Shown: piece after piece, positions 27,085 to 36,366 of the stretch
How the letters are laid out: the number at the start of each line of letters is the position of its first letter
Position numbering within the stretch: position 1 is the first letter of the stretch
NCBI RefSeq assembly: GCF_014844055.1
Contig: NZ_CP062167.1
Coordinates: forward strand, 1,813,501 to 1,877,500
DNA: 64,000 nt
Source: Aureimonas sp. OT7
GTDB lineage: Bacteria > Pseudomonadota > Alphaproteobacteria > Rhizobiales > Rhizobiaceae
Direction of reading: 5' to 3'
Notes under the pieces: model-generated
Databases searched by the model: none
The model's input: the letters and a program-made list of their open reading frames with translations, nothing else
What the model was told of the DNA's origin: nothing
Program-made: the position numbers and the translations under genes

Positions 27085-27090
27085 GCGGCA

Positions 27091-27426
27091 TCAGCCGTCG
27101 ACGGCACAAAGCGTAGAGCGGGTCAGGAAACGCCGTTCCCGGCCATTGTCCAGCGAGAACATCCCGCCGCGTCCGGGCACGACATCGATCACCAGGTCGG
27201 TATGCTTCCATGCCTCGTATTGCGAGGCGCTGATATAGAAGGGCGCTCCGCCGATCTCGCCAAGCTTCACGTCCCGGTCGCCGATGATGAAATCGCCCTG
27301 CGGATAGCACATGGGCGAGGAGCCGTCGCAGCATCCGCCGGATTGGTGGAACAGGACCGGGCCATGATCCGCGACGATTTCCTCCAGAAGCCGCAGGGCT
27401 TCCGGCGTTGCAGTGACCTTGTCCAT
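27091..27426 (-). CDS. DUF779 domain protein, aldehyde dehydrogenase partner
   Basis: A 111-residue soluble protein of the DUF779 family, which is nearly always encoded next to NAD-dependent acetaldehyde-type dehydrogenases. Family marks are VLFHQSGGCCDGSSPMCYPQGDF (Cys-rich centre), ISASQYEAWKHTDLVIDVVPGRGGMFSLD, and the end RRFLTRSTLC. Its function is not known. It follows the aldehyde dehydrogenase gene on the same strand after a strong hairpin, so it is probably expressed at a lower level than the enzyme. Its 3' end lies in copy 2 of the tandem duplication. Confidence 0.9.
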   Translation of the reverse strand: MDKVTATPEALRLLEEIVADHGPVLFHQSGGCCDGSSPMCYPQGDFIIGDRDVKLGEIGGAPFYISASQYEAWKHTDLVIDVVPGRGGMFSLDNGRERRFLTRSTLCAVDG

Positions 27427-27448
27427 CGTGGCTCCTCCGGCAGGGGGA

Positions 27449-27479
27449 TCGAGCGCCCGTCGAGGGGACGGGCGCTCGA
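27449..27479 (-). terminator. hairpin between aldehyde dehydrogenase and DUF779 genes
   Basis: TCGAGCGCCCGT at 27449-27460 pairs perfectly with ACGGGCGCTCGA at 27468-27479 (12-bp stem, 7-nt loop). No T-run follows in the minus direction, so it may be a partial terminator or an mRNA-stabilising processing structure that favours the dehydrogenase over DUF779. Confidence 0.55.
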
Positions 27480-27484
27480 AGATG

Positions 27485-29002
27485 TCAAAAGAAGCCGAGC
27501 TTCTTCGGGCTGTAGGATACCAGAAGATTCTTCGTCTGCTGGTAGTGATCGAGCATCATCTTGTGCGTTTCCCGCCCGATGCCCGACTGCTTGTAGCCGC
27601 CGAAGGCCGCATGGGCCGGGTAGGCGTGGTAGCAGTTGGTCCAGACGCGGCCGGCCTGGATGGCACGCCCGAAGCGGTAGGCCCGGGTTCCGTCGCGGGT
27701 CCAGATACCGGCACCGAGGCCGTAGAGCGTATCGTTGGCGATCGACAGCGCCTCGTCATCGTCCTTGAAGGTGGTGACGGAGACGACCGGCCCGAAGATC
27801 TCCTCCTGGAAGACGCGCATCTTGTTGTGGCCCTTGAAGACGGTCGGCTTGACATAGTAGCCGCCGGCCAGATCGCCCGGCAGTTCGTTGCGCGCCCCGC
27901 CCGTCAACACCTCGGCGCCTTCCTGGCGGCCGATGTCGAGGTAGGACAGGATCTTTTCGAGCTGCTCGCTTGAGGCCTGCGCCCCGATCATTGTGGACGG
28001 ATCGAGCGGATCGCCCTGCGTGATGGCCTCCACGCGCTTCAGCGCCCGTTCCATGAAGCGGTCGTAGATGGATTCGTGGATGAGCGCGCGGCTGGGGCAG
28101 GTACACACTTCGCCCTGGTTGAGCGCGAACATGACGAAGCCTTCGATGGCCTTGTCGAAGAAGTCGTCGTCCTCCGCCGTCACATCCTGGAAGAAGATGT
28201 TGGGCGATTTGCCGCCCAGCTCCAGCGTGACCGGAATGAGGTTCTGGCTGGCATATTGCATGATGAGCCGGCCGGTGGTGGTTTCCCCGGTGAAGGCGAT
28301 CTTGGCGATCCGCGGCGAGGAGGCCAGCGGCTTGCCGGCTTCCAACCCGAAGCCGTTGACGATGTTGAGAACGCCTTCCGGCAGGATGTCGGCGATCAGG
28401 TCCGCCCACAGCAGGATGGAGGCCGGCGTCTGCTCGGCCGGCTTCAGCACGACGCAATTGCCTGCGGCAAGTGCGGGCGCGAGTTTCCAGCAGGCCATCA
28501 GGATGGGGAAGTTCCACGGAATGATCTGCCCGACGACGCCGAGCGGCTCGTGGAAATGGTAGGCGACGGTGTCGTGGTCGATTTCGGAGAGTGCGCCCTC
28601 CTGCGCGCGCACGGCGCTGGCGAAGTAGCGGAAATGGTCGATCGCCAGCGGAATGTCGGCTGCCGTCGTCTCGCGGATGGGCTTGCCATTGTCCCAGGTC
28701 TCGGCCAGCGCCAGGAGATCCAGGTTCTCTTCCATGCGGTCGGCGATGCGGTTGAGCAGCAATGCGCGCTCGGCCGGGCTGGTGCGGCCCCATGCCTCCT
28801 TGGCGGCATGGGCGGCATCCAGCGCCGCTTCCACGTCCTCGGCGTTGGAGCGCGCCACGCGGCACAGCACCTGGCCGTTGACCGGCGAGGTGTCGTCGAA
28901 ATACTGGCCGGAGCGGGGCTCGACGAACTTGCCGCCGATGAAGTTGCCGTAGGACTCTGCGTAGGGCGATTTCTGCGTGCGGTAGAATTCCACCTTGTTC
29001 AT
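27485..29002 (-). CDS. NAD-dependent aldehyde dehydrogenase, ExaC/AldA (acetaldehyde) group
   Basis: A 505-residue aldehyde dehydrogenase. [21 protein letters not shown] binds [14 protein letters not shown] is the Rossmann turn, LELGGKSP holds the general-base Glu, and [11 protein letters not shown] holds the catalytic Cys. The paired cysteines CTC and the DUF779 neighbour place it in the group that oxidises acetaldehyde and other short aldehydes to acids. The ATG at 29002 follows GGGAGGAAAAAG, a good ribosome site. An AcoR-like regulator is encoded just upstream. Acetaldehyde released by the ethanolamine ammonia-lyase encoded at 49.5-51.7 kb could be a substrate; that link is inference. Confidence 0.93.
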   Translation of the reverse strand: MNKVEFYRTQKSPYAESYGNFIGGKFVEPRSGQYFDDTSPVNGQVLCRVARSNAEDVEAALDAAHAAKEAWGRTSPAERALLLNRIADRMEENLDLLALAETWDNGKPIRETTAADIPLAIDHFRYFASAVRAQEGALSEIDHDTVAYHFHEPLGVVGQIIPWNFPILMACWKLAPALAAGNCVVLKPAEQTPASILLWADLIADILPEGVLNIVNGFGLEAGKPLASSPRIAKIAFTGETTTGRLIMQYASQNLIPVTLELGGKSPNIFFQDVTAEDDDFFDKAIEGFVMFALNQGEVCTCPSRALIHESIYDRFMERALKRVEAITQGDPLDPSTMIGAQASSEQLEKILSYLDIGRQEGAEVLTGGARNELPGDLAGGYYVKPTVFKGHNKMRVFQEEIFGPVVSVTTFKDDDEALSIANDTLYGLGAGIWTRDGTRAYRFGRAIQAGRVWTNCYHAYPAHAAFGGYKQSGIGRETHKMMLDHYQQTKNLLVSYSPKKLGFF

Positions 29003-29108
29003 CTTTTTCCTCCCGAAAAAGGCGATGCCGCGCCTGCGGCGGCGAGACGCCCATCTGAACCGACCCATCGCCGCCTGTCAGGCGGGTGGGCGGGTGCCGC
29101 GTCCGGCA

Positions 29109-29130
29109 CCTGTCGCAGCTTTGCGACAGG
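29109..29130. promoter_or_regulatory. inverted repeat upstream of the aldehyde dehydrogenase gene
   Basis: CCTGTCGCA-GCTT-TGCGACAGG is a perfect 9+9 inverted repeat, about 107 bases before the dehydrogenase start and 16 bases after the regulator's stop. Its symmetry and place suit an operator for the Fis-type HTH of the AcoR-like regulator; it could instead be the regulator gene's terminator hairpin, but no T-run follows. Confidence 0.5.
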
Positions 29131-29145
29131 CCCGGCGTCAAACCG

Positions 29146-30189
29146 TCAGTGGTGACGGTCGATATTCAGCCTGTTCAATTTCCGGTGCAGGGTCGCGCGG
29201 CTGATGCCGAGGCTGCGCGCGGCCGCAGAAACCTGGTTGCCGTTTCTCGCAAGGGCGCGCAGCAGCGTCGCCCGCTCGGCGGAGTCCAGGTCGTCTTCCG
29301 CTTCGCCGAAGATGTTGTCGGCCGGCAACGGCCGCCCTTCGACAAGCGCCGACATGTCCTGGGACAACCGCGCGCCACGTGTCGCACCGACGACCAGGTC
29401 GTGCCGGTCCACCGCCACGAGGCCGCCGGGGCCGCGTTCGGTGGCCGGTGACAACAGGATACGCTCCCCGGCGAAGACGCTGCGGAAATTGTCGTTCTCT
29501 ATCCGGCGCGCGGCCTCGTTGACCGACAGCGCGATCAGTTGCGCGAACTCGATTGTCAGATCCTTCCGGCAGGACGAAACGTCGAGCGCCGCCACCAGCC
29601 GCCCCTCGTGATCGAACACGGGCGCGGTGGTGCAGCTGAGCAGCGTGTTGCGCGAGAAGAAATGCTGGTCGCGATGGATGGTCACGCCGCGCTCTTCCAC
29701 GAGGCAGGTGCCGATGCCGTTGGTGCCTTCGGACTCCTCGCTCCAGACGGTGCCCGTCCACAGGCCCCAGTCGCGGAAGGTGGCGTCGTCGGCCGGGGCT
29801 CCGCGCCGCTCGATGGGTATCCCGCTTGCATCGGCCAGAAGGACGCAGCAGCCGATCCCGCCGACGGCGGCATAGAGGCGGTCCAGCGTATCGCCTGCAA
29901 CGGACATCAGGCGTTGCAGCGGTTCGCGGATGCGGACGAGCTCGGGCTCGGTCAGTTGCTTCGGCGGCGTATGCTGTTCCGGATGCAGGCGATGAAGCGT
30001 CACGGAACGCTGCCAGGAGGCCACGAGCGCGGAACGCGCGGCCCCGCCACTGGCCAGTGCCGTTTCGACCAAGGCGACATGCTGGCTGCGGCTGGCTTGC
30101 AAGCATTCCTCCCATGACGCACGTATGAGACCGGGCGGCTCGCGTCTCCCATCGCGTGCAGTCACCGCCCGGCCTATACGCCACACCAA
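29146..30189 (-). CDS. AcoR-like GAF/Fis-HTH regulator lacking the AAA+ domain
   Basis: About 347 residues: an N-terminal AcoR-type sensor region (ASWQRSVTLHRLHPEQ; LYAAVGGIGCCVLLADASG; GTVWSEESEGTNGIGTCLVEER; SCTTAPVFDHEGRLVAALDVSS, a GAF domain), then directly a C-terminal Fis-type helix-turn-helix (LARNGNQVSAAARSLGISRATLHRKLNRL). The sigma-54-activating AAA+ ATPase that normally separates these parts in AcoR is absent, so it cannot act as a classical enhancer-binding protein. It most likely controls the adjacent aldehyde dehydrogenase. The start is uncertain: TTG at 30189, GTG at 30186 or GTG at 30165 are possible. Confidence 0.85.
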   Translation of the reverse strand: MVWRIGRAVTARDGRREPPGLIRASWEECLQASRSQHVALVETALASGGAARSALVASWQRSVTLHRLHPEQHTPPKQLTEPELVRIREPLQRLMSVAGDTLDRLYAAVGGIGCCVLLADASGIPIERRGAPADDATFRDWGLWTGTVWSEESEGTNGIGTCLVEERGVTIHRDQHFFSRNTLLSCTTAPVFDHEGRLVAALDVSSCRKDLTIEFAQLIALSVNEAARRIENDNFRSVFAGERILLSPATERGPGGLVAVDRHDLVVGATRGARLSQDMSALVEGRPLPADNIFGEAEDDLDSAERATLLRALARNGNQVSAAARSLGISRATLHRKLNRLNIDRHH

Positions 30190-30192
30190 ACG

Positions 30193-30465
30193 TTAGACCC
30201 TGCGCGCCTCCGCGTCCACGAAAGCTTGTGCTGCAACGCGGCGAACGGTGCTGCCCTGCGTTTCATCCCATGCGGACAACCCATGCGCGAGGGCGTTGCA
30301 GGCCAGCGCCACGGTGTGCGGAATGCGTACGGGCTTGCCGCTTTCCCGTCGGATCCCGAGTTCGTAATTGTAGATGGAAGGTAACGAGAGCCCCAGCGCC
30401 TGCGCGGCCCGTCGCCGCGAAAGGCCGCATCGCTCTCGCCATATCTTGAAGTCAGCGGGTGTCAT
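30193..30465 (-). CDS. small XRE-like helix-turn-helix protein
   Basis: A 90-residue protein with a clear HTH: MTPADFKIWRERCGLSRRRAAQALGLSLPSIYNYELGIRR resembles the transcription-regulator fold in phage and chromosomal XRE proteins. Nothing else is recognisable in the C-terminal half. The ATG at 30465 is immediately before this domain. It ends three bases ahead of the AcoR-like regulator frame and may be co-transcribed with it. An AT-rich palindrome 65 bases upstream may be its operator. Target genes are unknown. Confidence 0.75.
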   Translation of the reverse strand: MTPADFKIWRERCGLSRRRAAQALGLSLPSIYNYELGIRRESGKPVRIPHTVALACNALAHGLSAWDETQGSTVRRVAAQAFVDAEARRV

Positions 30466-30530
30466 GCAGATCCAGTCTCCAATACCACGCAAGGCGTCTG
30501 ATGGACGGAAGACGGGAAAAGTACGTCTAA

Positions 30531-30546
30531 TTGATTGCAAAATCAA
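30531..30546. promoter_or_regulatory. AT-rich palindrome upstream of the small HTH gene
   Basis: TTGATT-GCAA-AATCAA is a perfect 6+6 repeat in a locally AT-rich stretch between the sco stop and the small HTH gene. It recalls an FNR/FixK box (TTGAT-N4-ATCAA), but the half-site gap here is 6, not 4. It may be an operator of the HTH protein or of another regulator. Confidence 0.3.
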
Positions 30547-30554
30547 CTATATCA

Positions 30555-31172
30555 TCATGCGGGTGACCGCGCTGCACGGCCGGATGCGCCATCGCTCAAA
30601 AGCAGGTCGCGAATGCGGGCGACGGCATCGTCCATCGTCACCGCATAGGGAAGCATACCCTTCAGCCGTCCGTCCGCTCCGACCAGGAACACCGACATCG
30701 AATGGCTCATGCTGTAGTCTTCGCCCGACCTGTTCTCGCTCGCCGTGACCAGCCAGGCGTCCAGAACCTTCCTGGTTTCGGCCTCGTCACCGGTAATGCC
30801 TGTGATGCGGTCCGAAAACGCCCCGACATAGGGCCCGAGAACCTCCGGTGTGTCGCGCTCCGGGTCGATGGTGAAGAAGAGCGCCTGCAGCGGGGCGCCC
30901 TCCGCGCCCAGTTGCTGCAGCCATCCGGACATCTCGTAGAGCGTCGTCGGGCACACTTCCGGGCAGTGCGTGTAGCCGAAGTAGACCAGCGACGGGCGTC
31001 CCTTGAAGATCGACTGGTTTACGGTTTCGCCGCGCGTGCTGGTGAGCTGGAAGGGGGCGTCGGGCCTGCCGCTCGGCCGGGCAATGGCGGTGTAGGCCAG
31101 AACGCCGATCAGAAACGCCATGAGGGTCGCCAGTCCGCCGATCGTCAGAAGGCGGTTGGATCGCGTGGTCAT
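30555..31172 (-). CDS. SCO1/SenC/PrrC family copper-binding thioredoxin-like protein
   Basis: A 205-residue membrane-anchored periplasmic protein. One N-terminal helix (LLTIGGLATLMAFLIGVLAYTAIA) is followed by a thioredoxin-fold domain with THCPEVCP (Cys70, Cys74) and the third copper ligand His in SMSHSMSVFLV. SCO proteins deliver copper to CuA of cytochrome oxidases or act in thiol/redox sensing (PrrC/SenC). The co-transcribed oxidase is a quinol oxidase without CuA, so CuB supply or redox signalling is more likely. The start ATG overlaps the surf1 stop (ATGA). Confidence 0.92.
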   Translation of the reverse strand: MTTRSNRLLTIGGLATLMAFLIGVLAYTAIARPSGRPDAPFQLTSTRGETVNQSIFKGRPSLVYFGYTHCPEVCPTTLYEMSGWLQQLGAEGAPLQALFFTIDPERDTPEVLGPYVGAFSDRITGITGDEAETRKVLDAWLVTASENRSGEDYSMSHSMSVFLVGADGRLKGMLPYAVTMDDAVARIRDLLLSDGASGRAARSPA

Positions 31173-31990
31173 GGGTGGCTCCCGTTGGATGAGGGAAGGG
31201 GCGTTGCTCCTGCAGGGCTGCCGGCGGCGGAGCGCCGTCGCCGCGCATCGTCCCGCAGGACGTAGGCGGTCGCGCCGGCGACGATGGCGGCAAGGCCGAA
31301 CCATGTCAGCGCATAGACGAGATGCGAGTTGCGGAACGTGACGACGGTCAGTCCGCCGACCGGCAGCCCGCCGGGGTTGAGTGTCGCATCGGCATCGATG
31401 AAATAGGGCTGCGCATCGGCCAGTCCGCGCGCCGCGGCGATTGCCGCCACATCGCGGGAAAACCATCTGTCGGCCGCCGGGTCGTTGCTGCGCAGGAAGC
31501 CGCCATCCGGCTCGCTCAGGCGAACGAGGCCGGTGATTTCGACCGTGCCTTCGATCTGGCCCGGGGCGCGGCTTTCCGCAGCGCGCCGGTTGCCGGGCAC
31601 GAAGCCGCGATTGACCAGAACCGTTCCGCCCGATGCCAGCGACAGCGGTGTCACCACCCAGAAGCCAGGCCCCTCTTCGGTCACGGCCTGCACCAGTGTC
31701 TCTTGCCCGTGGCGGAAGGCGCCGCGCAGCCGGACATGCCGGTATTCGTCGCGGGTCTCGTCGAAGGGCGCTTGCCCGTCGATGCCCGGCGCCGCTGCGG
31801 GGGCGGCGTGGACGCGCGCGTCGACACGCTCGATGAGGTCGAGTTTCCAGTACAGCCGTTCGACCTGCCAGACACCGAGCGAAACGAAGCCAAGCGTCAG
31901 AAGCGCGCCGCAGGCGGCCACCACGGCGCTCCGACGCCGGGAGGCAACGGGCGCGGATGAGGGTCCGGCCTGTGGCGCACGATGGGTCAC
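31169..31990 (-). CDS. SURF1 family oxidase assembly protein
   Basis: A 273-residue inner-membrane protein with the SURF1 plan: a first helix (AVVAACGALLTLGFVSLGVWQVERLYWK, with the conserved GxWQ), a periplasmic domain (YRHVRLRGAF; GFWVVTPLSLASGGTVLVNRGFVP), and a last helix (HLVYALTWFGLAAIVAGATAYVL, containing the YALTWF motif). SURF1 helps haem insertion into haem-copper oxidases. The start is a GTG at 31990 that overlaps the cyoD stop (GTGA); no ATG is available nearby in frame. It is fifth in the cyo operon. Confidence 0.92.
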   Translation of the reverse strand: MTHRAPQAGPSSAPVASRRRSAVVAACGALLTLGFVSLGVWQVERLYWKLDLIERVDARVHAAPAAAPGIDGQAPFDETRDEYRHVRLRGAFRHGQETLVQAVTEEGPGFWVVTPLSLASGGTVLVNRGFVPGNRRAAESRAPGQIEGTVEITGLVRLSEPDGGFLRSNDPAADRWFSRDVAAIAAARGLADAQPYFIDADATLNPGGLPVGGLTVVTFRNSHLVYALTWFGLAAIVAGATAYVLRDDARRRRSAAGSPAGATPLPSSNGSHP

Positions 31991-32367
31991 GGCGTGTTGC
32001 TGACCTCGCCCATCGGCATCATGTTGGTGTTGAGATGGTACATGACCCATAGCGAGCCGGCCAGCATGATCACCGTGATGACCACGGTGAATATGAGGGC
32101 GAGCATGTTCCAGCCGCCTTCGGAATGCGTGTTCATATGCAGGAAGTAGACCATGTGGACCACGATCTGCACGACGGCGAACCCCATGATGACGAAGGCC
32201 GTCATCTGCGGCGAAATGCCGAAATCGCGCATGGCCAGCAGGAACGGGATCGCAGTCAGGACGACCGAGAGCCCGAAGCCGATCATGTAGCCGCGGATTG
32301 TGCCATGTGCCGCGGCGTCGTGGTGATGGCCGTCGGCGGCGTGGGCGGAATGATTGCGATCGCTCAT
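31987..32367 (-). CDS. cyoD: cytochrome o ubiquinol oxidase subunit IV
   Basis: A 126-residue three-helix subunit. After a His-rich N-terminus (HHHDAAAHGT) come GYMIGFGLSVVLTAIPFLLA, MTAFVIMGFAVVQIVVHMVYFLHM and MLALIFTVVITVIMLAGSLWVMYHLN, the normal CyoD pattern ending in NMM. It stabilises the CuB centre during assembly in E. coli. The ATG overlaps the cyoC stop (ATGA). Confidence 0.95.
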   Translation of the reverse strand: MSDRNHSAHAADGHHHDAAAHGTIRGYMIGFGLSVVLTAIPFLLAMRDFGISPQMTAFVIMGFAVVQIVVHMVYFLHMNTHSEGGWNMLALIFTVVITVIMLAGSLWVMYHLNTNMMPMGEVSNTP

Positions 32368-32999
32368 GACAGGGAGCCTATCAGGTAGACGAAGGAGAAG
32401 ACGCCGATCCAGACGACGTCGAGGAAGTGCCAGAACATGGACAGGCACATCAGGCGGCGGCGGTTGGCGGCGATAAGGCCGCGCTGGCCGACCTGCACCA
32501 GGAGGACGGTGAGCCAGATGCAGCCGAACAGGACGTGCAGCCCGTGCGTGCCGACCAGGGTAAAGAAGGCTGACAGGAAAGCGCTGCGTTGCGGGCCGGC
32601 GCCGATCTCGATCAGGTGGTGGAACTCGTAGAGTTCCAGCCCCAGGAAGATCAGGCCGAGAACCAGCGTGATGCCGAGCCATGCCGTCATCGCCTTCTGG
32701 CGCGCGTTCTGCATGGCGATCATGGCCATGCCGAAGGTGAGGGACGACAGAAGCAGCATCGTCGTGGCGATGGCGACGAGGTTGAGGTCGAACAGGTCGG
32801 CCCCGGATGGGCCGGCCGCGTAGGACCGGCCATAGACTCCGAAACAGGCGAACAGGACCGCGAAGATGAGGCAATCGCTCATCAGGTAGATCCAGAAGCC
32901 CAGCATCGTGCCGCCGTCGGACTCGCCGTGATGCTCGTCCTCAAGGACGTAGAAGTCGACGACCTCGTCGGCGGTGGTGGCGGTTTGTGCGTTCACCAT
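32364..32999 (-). CDS. cyoC: cytochrome o ubiquinol oxidase subunit III
   Basis: A 211-residue five-helix subunit of the haem-copper oxidase III family: GFWIYLMSDCLIFAVLFACFGVY at helix 1, LVGTHGLHVLFGCIWLTVLLVQV, and FWHFLDVVWIGVFSFVYLIGSL at the end. The ATG at 32999 starts 4 bases after the cyoB stop; longer upstream frames lie inside cyoB and are not conserved. Confidence 0.96.
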   Translation of the reverse strand: MVNAQTATTADEVVDFYVLEDEHHGESDGGTMLGFWIYLMSDCLIFAVLFACFGVYGRSYAAGPSGADLFDLNLVAIATTMLLLSSLTFGMAMIAMQNARQKAMTAWLGITLVLGLIFLGLELYEFHHLIEIGAGPQRSAFLSAFFTLVGTHGLHVLFGCIWLTVLLVQVGQRGLIAANRRRLMCLSMFWHFLDVVWIGVFSFVYLIGSLS

Positions 33000-33003
33000 C
33001 GTA

Positions 33004-35007
33004 TCAGGCTCCGGCTGCGAGGGCTTTGGTGCGGCGGTTTTCTTCCTCGGCCACCGTGTCGACGGGGATGTAATAATCCCAGTCGTAGTTGAAGGTGTGC
33101 GCGATGGCGACAATCAGGATTGCGGCGAAGCTGACGGCGGCAAGCCACCAGATGTACCAGACCATCGCGAAGCCGAAGACCAGCGCCAGACCCGACAGGA
33201 TGATGCCCGTACCGGTGTTGCGCGGCATGTGGATGGGCATGAAACCCTTGGCGGGGCGCTGATGGCCGCGCCGCTTCATGTCCCACCAGGCGTCCTGATC
33301 GTAGACGACGGGCGCGAAGGCGAAGTTGTAGGCCGGCGGCGGCGATGCCGTTGCCCACTCCAGCGTACGGCCGCCCCACGGGTCGCCCGTCACGTCCTTC
33401 AGCTTTTCGCGGTCGCGGATGCTGACATAGATCTGCACCAGGAACGCGGCGATGCCGATGGCGATCAGCACCGCGCCGAAGGCGGCGATGACGAACCATA
33501 TCTGCAACGACGGATCGTCGAAGTGGTTGACGCGGCGGGTGACGCCCATCAGCCCCAGCACGTAGAGCGGCGTGAAGGCGAACCAGTAGCCTGCCAGCCA
33601 GAACCAGAAGCTCACCTTGCCCCAGAACGGATCCAGGCGGAAACCGAACGCCTTGGGGAACCAGTAGTTGATCCCGGCGAAAAGGCCGAAGACGACGCCG
33701 CCGATGATGACGTTGTGGAAGTGCGCCACCAGGAACAGCGAGTTGTGCAGCACGAAGTCCGCCGGCGGAACGGCCAGCAGCACGCCCGTCATGCCGCCCA
33801 CGGTGAAGGTGACCATGAAGCCGACGGTCCACAGCATCGGCACGTCGAAGCGGATGCGGCCCCGGTACATGGTGAACAGCCAGTTGAATATCTTGGCCCC
33901 TGTCGGGATCGAGATGATCATCGTGGTGATGCCGAAGAACGAGTTGACCGTTGCGCCGGCGCCCATGGTGAAGAAGTGGTGCAGCCACACCAGGTAGGAC
34001 AGGATGGTGATGACGACCGTGGCGTAGACCATCGACACGTAGCCGAAGAGACGCTTGCCGGAATAGGTCGACACGACTTCCGAGAAGATGCCGAACACCG
34101 GCAGGACGAGGATGTAGACCTCCGGGTGACCCCATATCCACACCAGGTTCACGTACATCATCGGATTGCCGCCGAGATCGTTCGTGAAGAAGTTCGTGCC
34201 GACATAGCGGTCGAGCGTCAAAAGCGTGATGACGACGGTGAGCACCGGGAAGGACGCGACGATGAGGACGTTGGTGCACAGCGACGTCCAGGTGAAGATG
34301 GGCATCTGCATCATGCCCATGCCCTTGGCGCGCATCTTGACGATGGTCACGATGAGGTTGATGCCCGACAGGGTCGTTCCGATGCCCGCGATCTGTAGCG
34401 CCCAGAGGTAATAATCCACGCCGACGCCGGGACTGTAGGCCGCCCCGGACAAGGGCGGGTAGGCCAGCCAGCCGGTGCGGGCGAACTCGCCGACGAACAG
34501 CGACACCATCACCAGCGCGGCGCCGGCGGCCGTCAGCCAGAAGGACAGATTGTTCAGGAAGGGAAAGGCGACGTCGCGGGCGCCGATCTGCAGCGGCATG
34601 ACGTAGTTCATGAGGCCCGTCACCAGCGGCATGGCGACGAAGAAGATCATGATGACGCCGTGTGCGGTGAAGATCTGGTCGTAATGGTGCGGCGGCAGGA
34701 AGCCTTCGTTGGCCCCGAAGGCCATGGCCTGCTGGGCACGCATCAGCAGCGCGTCCGAGAAGCCCCGAAGCAGCATCACGATGGCCAGGATCACGTACAT
34801 GATGCCGATCTTCTTGTGATCGACCGATGTGAACCACTCCGTCCACAGATAGCCCCAGAGGCGATACTTCGTCAGGGCGTACAGCAGCGCCAGCCCGAGA
34901 ACGGCGACGCCCGCGAAGGTCGTCACCAGGATTGGGTCGTAATAGGGGATCGCTCCGAGGCTGAGACGCCCGAAGATCAGTTCCGTAAGGCCCGTATTGG
35001 ATTCCAT
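33004..35007 (-). CDS. cyoB: cytochrome o ubiquinol oxidase subunit I
   Basis: The 667-residue catalytic subunit of the bo3-type quinol oxidase, which reduces O2 to water and pumps protons. It has the extra N-terminal and C-terminal helices of Cyo[12 protein letters not shown] carries a haem b ligand; [17 protein letters not shown] has the CuB His and cross-linked Tyr; WLHHFFTMG is the CuB His pair; [11 protein letters not shown] carries the haem ligands. The E.coli-type ending [10 protein letters not shown] is kept. The ATG at 35007 matches the family N-terminus. Confidence 0.97.
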   Translation of the reverse strand: MESNTGLTELIFGRLSLGAIPYYDPILVTTFAGVAVLGLALLYALTKYRLWGYLWTEWFTSVDHKKIGIMYVILAIVMLLRGFSDALLMRAQQAMAFGANEGFLPPHHYDQIFTAHGVIMIFFVAMPLVTGLMNYVMPLQIGARDVAFPFLNNLSFWLTAAGAALVMVSLFVGEFARTGWLAYPPLSGAAYSPGVGVDYYLWALQIAGIGTTLSGINLIVTIVKMRAKGMGMMQMPIFTWTSLCTNVLIVASFPVLTVVITLLTLDRYVGTNFFTNDLGGNPMMYVNLVWIWGHPEVYILVLPVFGIFSEVVSTYSGKRLFGYVSMVYATVVITILSYLVWLHHFFTMGAGATVNSFFGITTMIISIPTGAKIFNWLFTMYRGRIRFDVPMLWTVGFMVTFTVGGMTGVLLAVPPADFVLHNSLFLVAHFHNVIIGGVVFGLFAGINYWFPKAFGFRLDPFWGKVSFWFWLAGYWFAFTPLYVLGLMGVTRRVNHFDDPSLQIWFVIAAFGAVLIAIGIAAFLVQIYVSIRDREKLKDVTGDPWGGRTLEWATASPPPAYNFAFAPVVYDQDAWWDMKRRGHQRPAKGFMPIHMPRNTGTGIILSGLALVFGFAMVWYIWWLAAVSFAAILIVAIAHTFNYDWDYYIPVDTVAEEENRRTKALAAGA

Positions 35008-35062
35008 GGCTCGGTTCGTTCCTTGCGCGTTCGGGGTGCGGGCCGCCGGCCCGGCAGTCTTT

Positions 35063-36310
35063 TTAGTTGAGCTGGTCCGGTGCGGCCGTACCCGCGTCCG
35101 GGGTGTCGCCGCGCGGGCCTTCATGCGGTGCGGTATCGCCGCTTTCCGTTTCGTCCGAGCGCGGCAGGCGGTCGGTGGCGGGGAAGGTGGCGCCGGGCGC
35201 CTCGGCACCGTCGCCCGCGCCCGCCCCGGCATAGCCGGATGCGCCGTGGCCGTGCTGCGTGCCGTGGACGCGGTTGGCATCGTACATCAGCCGGTCCATG
35301 TTGCTGAGGCTGTCGATGCCGCCGCCGCCCTGCATGTCGATGTGCATCATCTCGTCGGCGCACATGCGGCCGGGCTCGACGCACATGTTCAGGACCGCCT
35401 GGAACAGGCCGGGGTCCACTTCCGAGAAGTAATGGACCGGCTCGAGCTCGCTGGGTTGCTCGATCTCAAGATAGCGCTCTCGCGTCAGCGGCTGGCCTTC
35501 GGCGCGCACCCGCTCGACCCAGGCGTCGAAATCGCCGTCCGACAGGCCCAGGAACTGGAAATGCATGTTGGAGAAGCCGGGGCCGGAATAGTTGGAGGCG
35601 ATGCCCTGGTAGGTCCCCTCCTGGTTGATGACGGCGTGAAGCTGCGTCTGCATGCCCGGCATGGCGTAGATCATGCCCGACATCGCCGGGATGTAGAAGG
35701 AGTTCATGATGGACGAGGAGGTCAGCCGGAAGTTGATCGGCGTATCCACCGGCGCCGCGAGCTCATTGACGGTCGCTATGCCGAGCTCGGGGTAGATGAA
35801 CATCCATTTCCAGTCCAGCGCGACCACCTGGACGGTGATCGTCGGGGTCTCTTCCGTCACCGGGCGATCCGGCCCGATGCGGCTGAGCGGACGGTAGGGA
35901 TCGAGCAGATGGGTAAACAGCCAGGTCATCGCGCCGAGTGCGATGATGATGAGCAGGGGTGCCGTCCAGATGATGACTTCGAGCTTGGTGGAGTGGTTCC
36001 ATTCCGGGTCGTAGTCGTCGCGCTTCGCGGCAGCGCGATAGCGCCACGCGAAGAACAAAGTGAAGCAGATCACCGGCACGATGATCAGGAGCATCAGGCC
36101 AGTCGACCAGAGGATCAGGCTTGCCTGGCGCGAGGCGACGTCACCGGCCGGGTTCATGACGATCATGTTGCAGCCGCCGAGGAACAGCAGCGGCAACAGG
36201 AGAAGAAGGCGGAACGGTTTCGAAGGCAAATCTTGAGTCCCCGGCCTGAGCGTCTGGTAGCCTGCCTGTAAGTCTTTGGCGGCTGGCGAGGGATTGGACG
36301 TTTTGTCCAC
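35063..36310 (-). CDS. cyoA: cytochrome o ubiquinol oxidase subunit II
   Basis: A 415-residue lipoprotein subunit. A 32-residue polar N-terminus precedes the signal region and lipobox (LLFLGGC, Cys47); two membrane helices follow ([46 protein letters not shown]), then the cupredoxin domain ([28 protein letters not shown]). The CuA cysteines of cytochrome c oxidases are absent, confirming quinol specificity. About 80 extra C-terminal residues, rich in Gly, Ala and acidic residues, follow the family domain and look disordered. It heads cyoABCD-surf1-sco. Confidence 0.96.
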   Translation of the reverse strand: MDKTSNPSPAAKDLQAGYQTLRPGTQDLPSKPFRLLLLLPLLFLGGCNMIVMNPAGDVASRQASLILWSTGLMLLIIVPVICFTLFFAWRYRAAAKRDDYDPEWNHSTKLEVIIWTAPLLIIIALGAMTWLFTHLLDPYRPLSRIGPDRPVTEETPTITVQVVALDWKWMFIYPELGIATVNELAAPVDTPINFRLTSSSIMNSFYIPAMSGMIYAMPGMQTQLHAVINQEGTYQGIASNYSGPGFSNMHFQFLGLSDGDFDAWVERVRAEGQPLTRERYLEIEQPSELEPVHYFSEVDPGLFQAVLNMCVEPGRMCADEMMHIDMQGGGGIDSLSNMDRLMYDANRVHGTQHGHGASGYAGAGAGDGAEAPGATFPATDRLPRSDETESGDTAPHEGPRGDTPDAGTAAPDQLN

Positions 36311-36321
36311 CCCACACCCCT

Positions 36322-36350
36322 TTGACCTCGATGCGCGCGTGCGACTATTG
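36322..36350 (+). promoter_or_regulatory. possible promoter of the MFS gene
   Basis: TTGACC at 36322-36327 and CTATTG at 36345-36350 are 17 bases apart on the plus strand, 85 bases before the MFS start. Only sequence resemblance supports it. Confidence 0.3.
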
Positions 36351-36366
36351 GGCAGTGATGGAAAGC

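Larger units (their letters stand above)
26738..27245. repeat. 254-bp tandem direct duplication (two copies)
   Basis: Copy 1 is 26738-26991 and copy 2 is 26992-27245; they differ at three positions that I can see (A/T in CGCG-CCGGG, C/T in CTTCCAYGCC, A/G in AGAARGGC). CTCCG starts each copy and recurs right after copy 2, a 5-bp microhomology consistent with replication slippage or unequal exchange. Each copy carries the last 31 codons of the siderophore-interacting gene and the end of the DUF779 gene, so both convergent genes stayed intact: one uses copy 1, the other copy 2. Confidence 0.93.

Noticed and set aside
29003..29145. Sigma-54 promoter for the aldehyde dehydrogenase
   Set aside because: No GG-N10-GC pair with TGGCAC/TTGC-like boxes was found, and the neighbouring regulator lacks the AAA+ domain.
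30531..30546. FNR/FixK box near the cyo operon end
   Set aside because: The half-sites TTGAT and ATCAA are separated by 6 bases, not 4, and the site is downstream of sco rather than at the cyo promoter.
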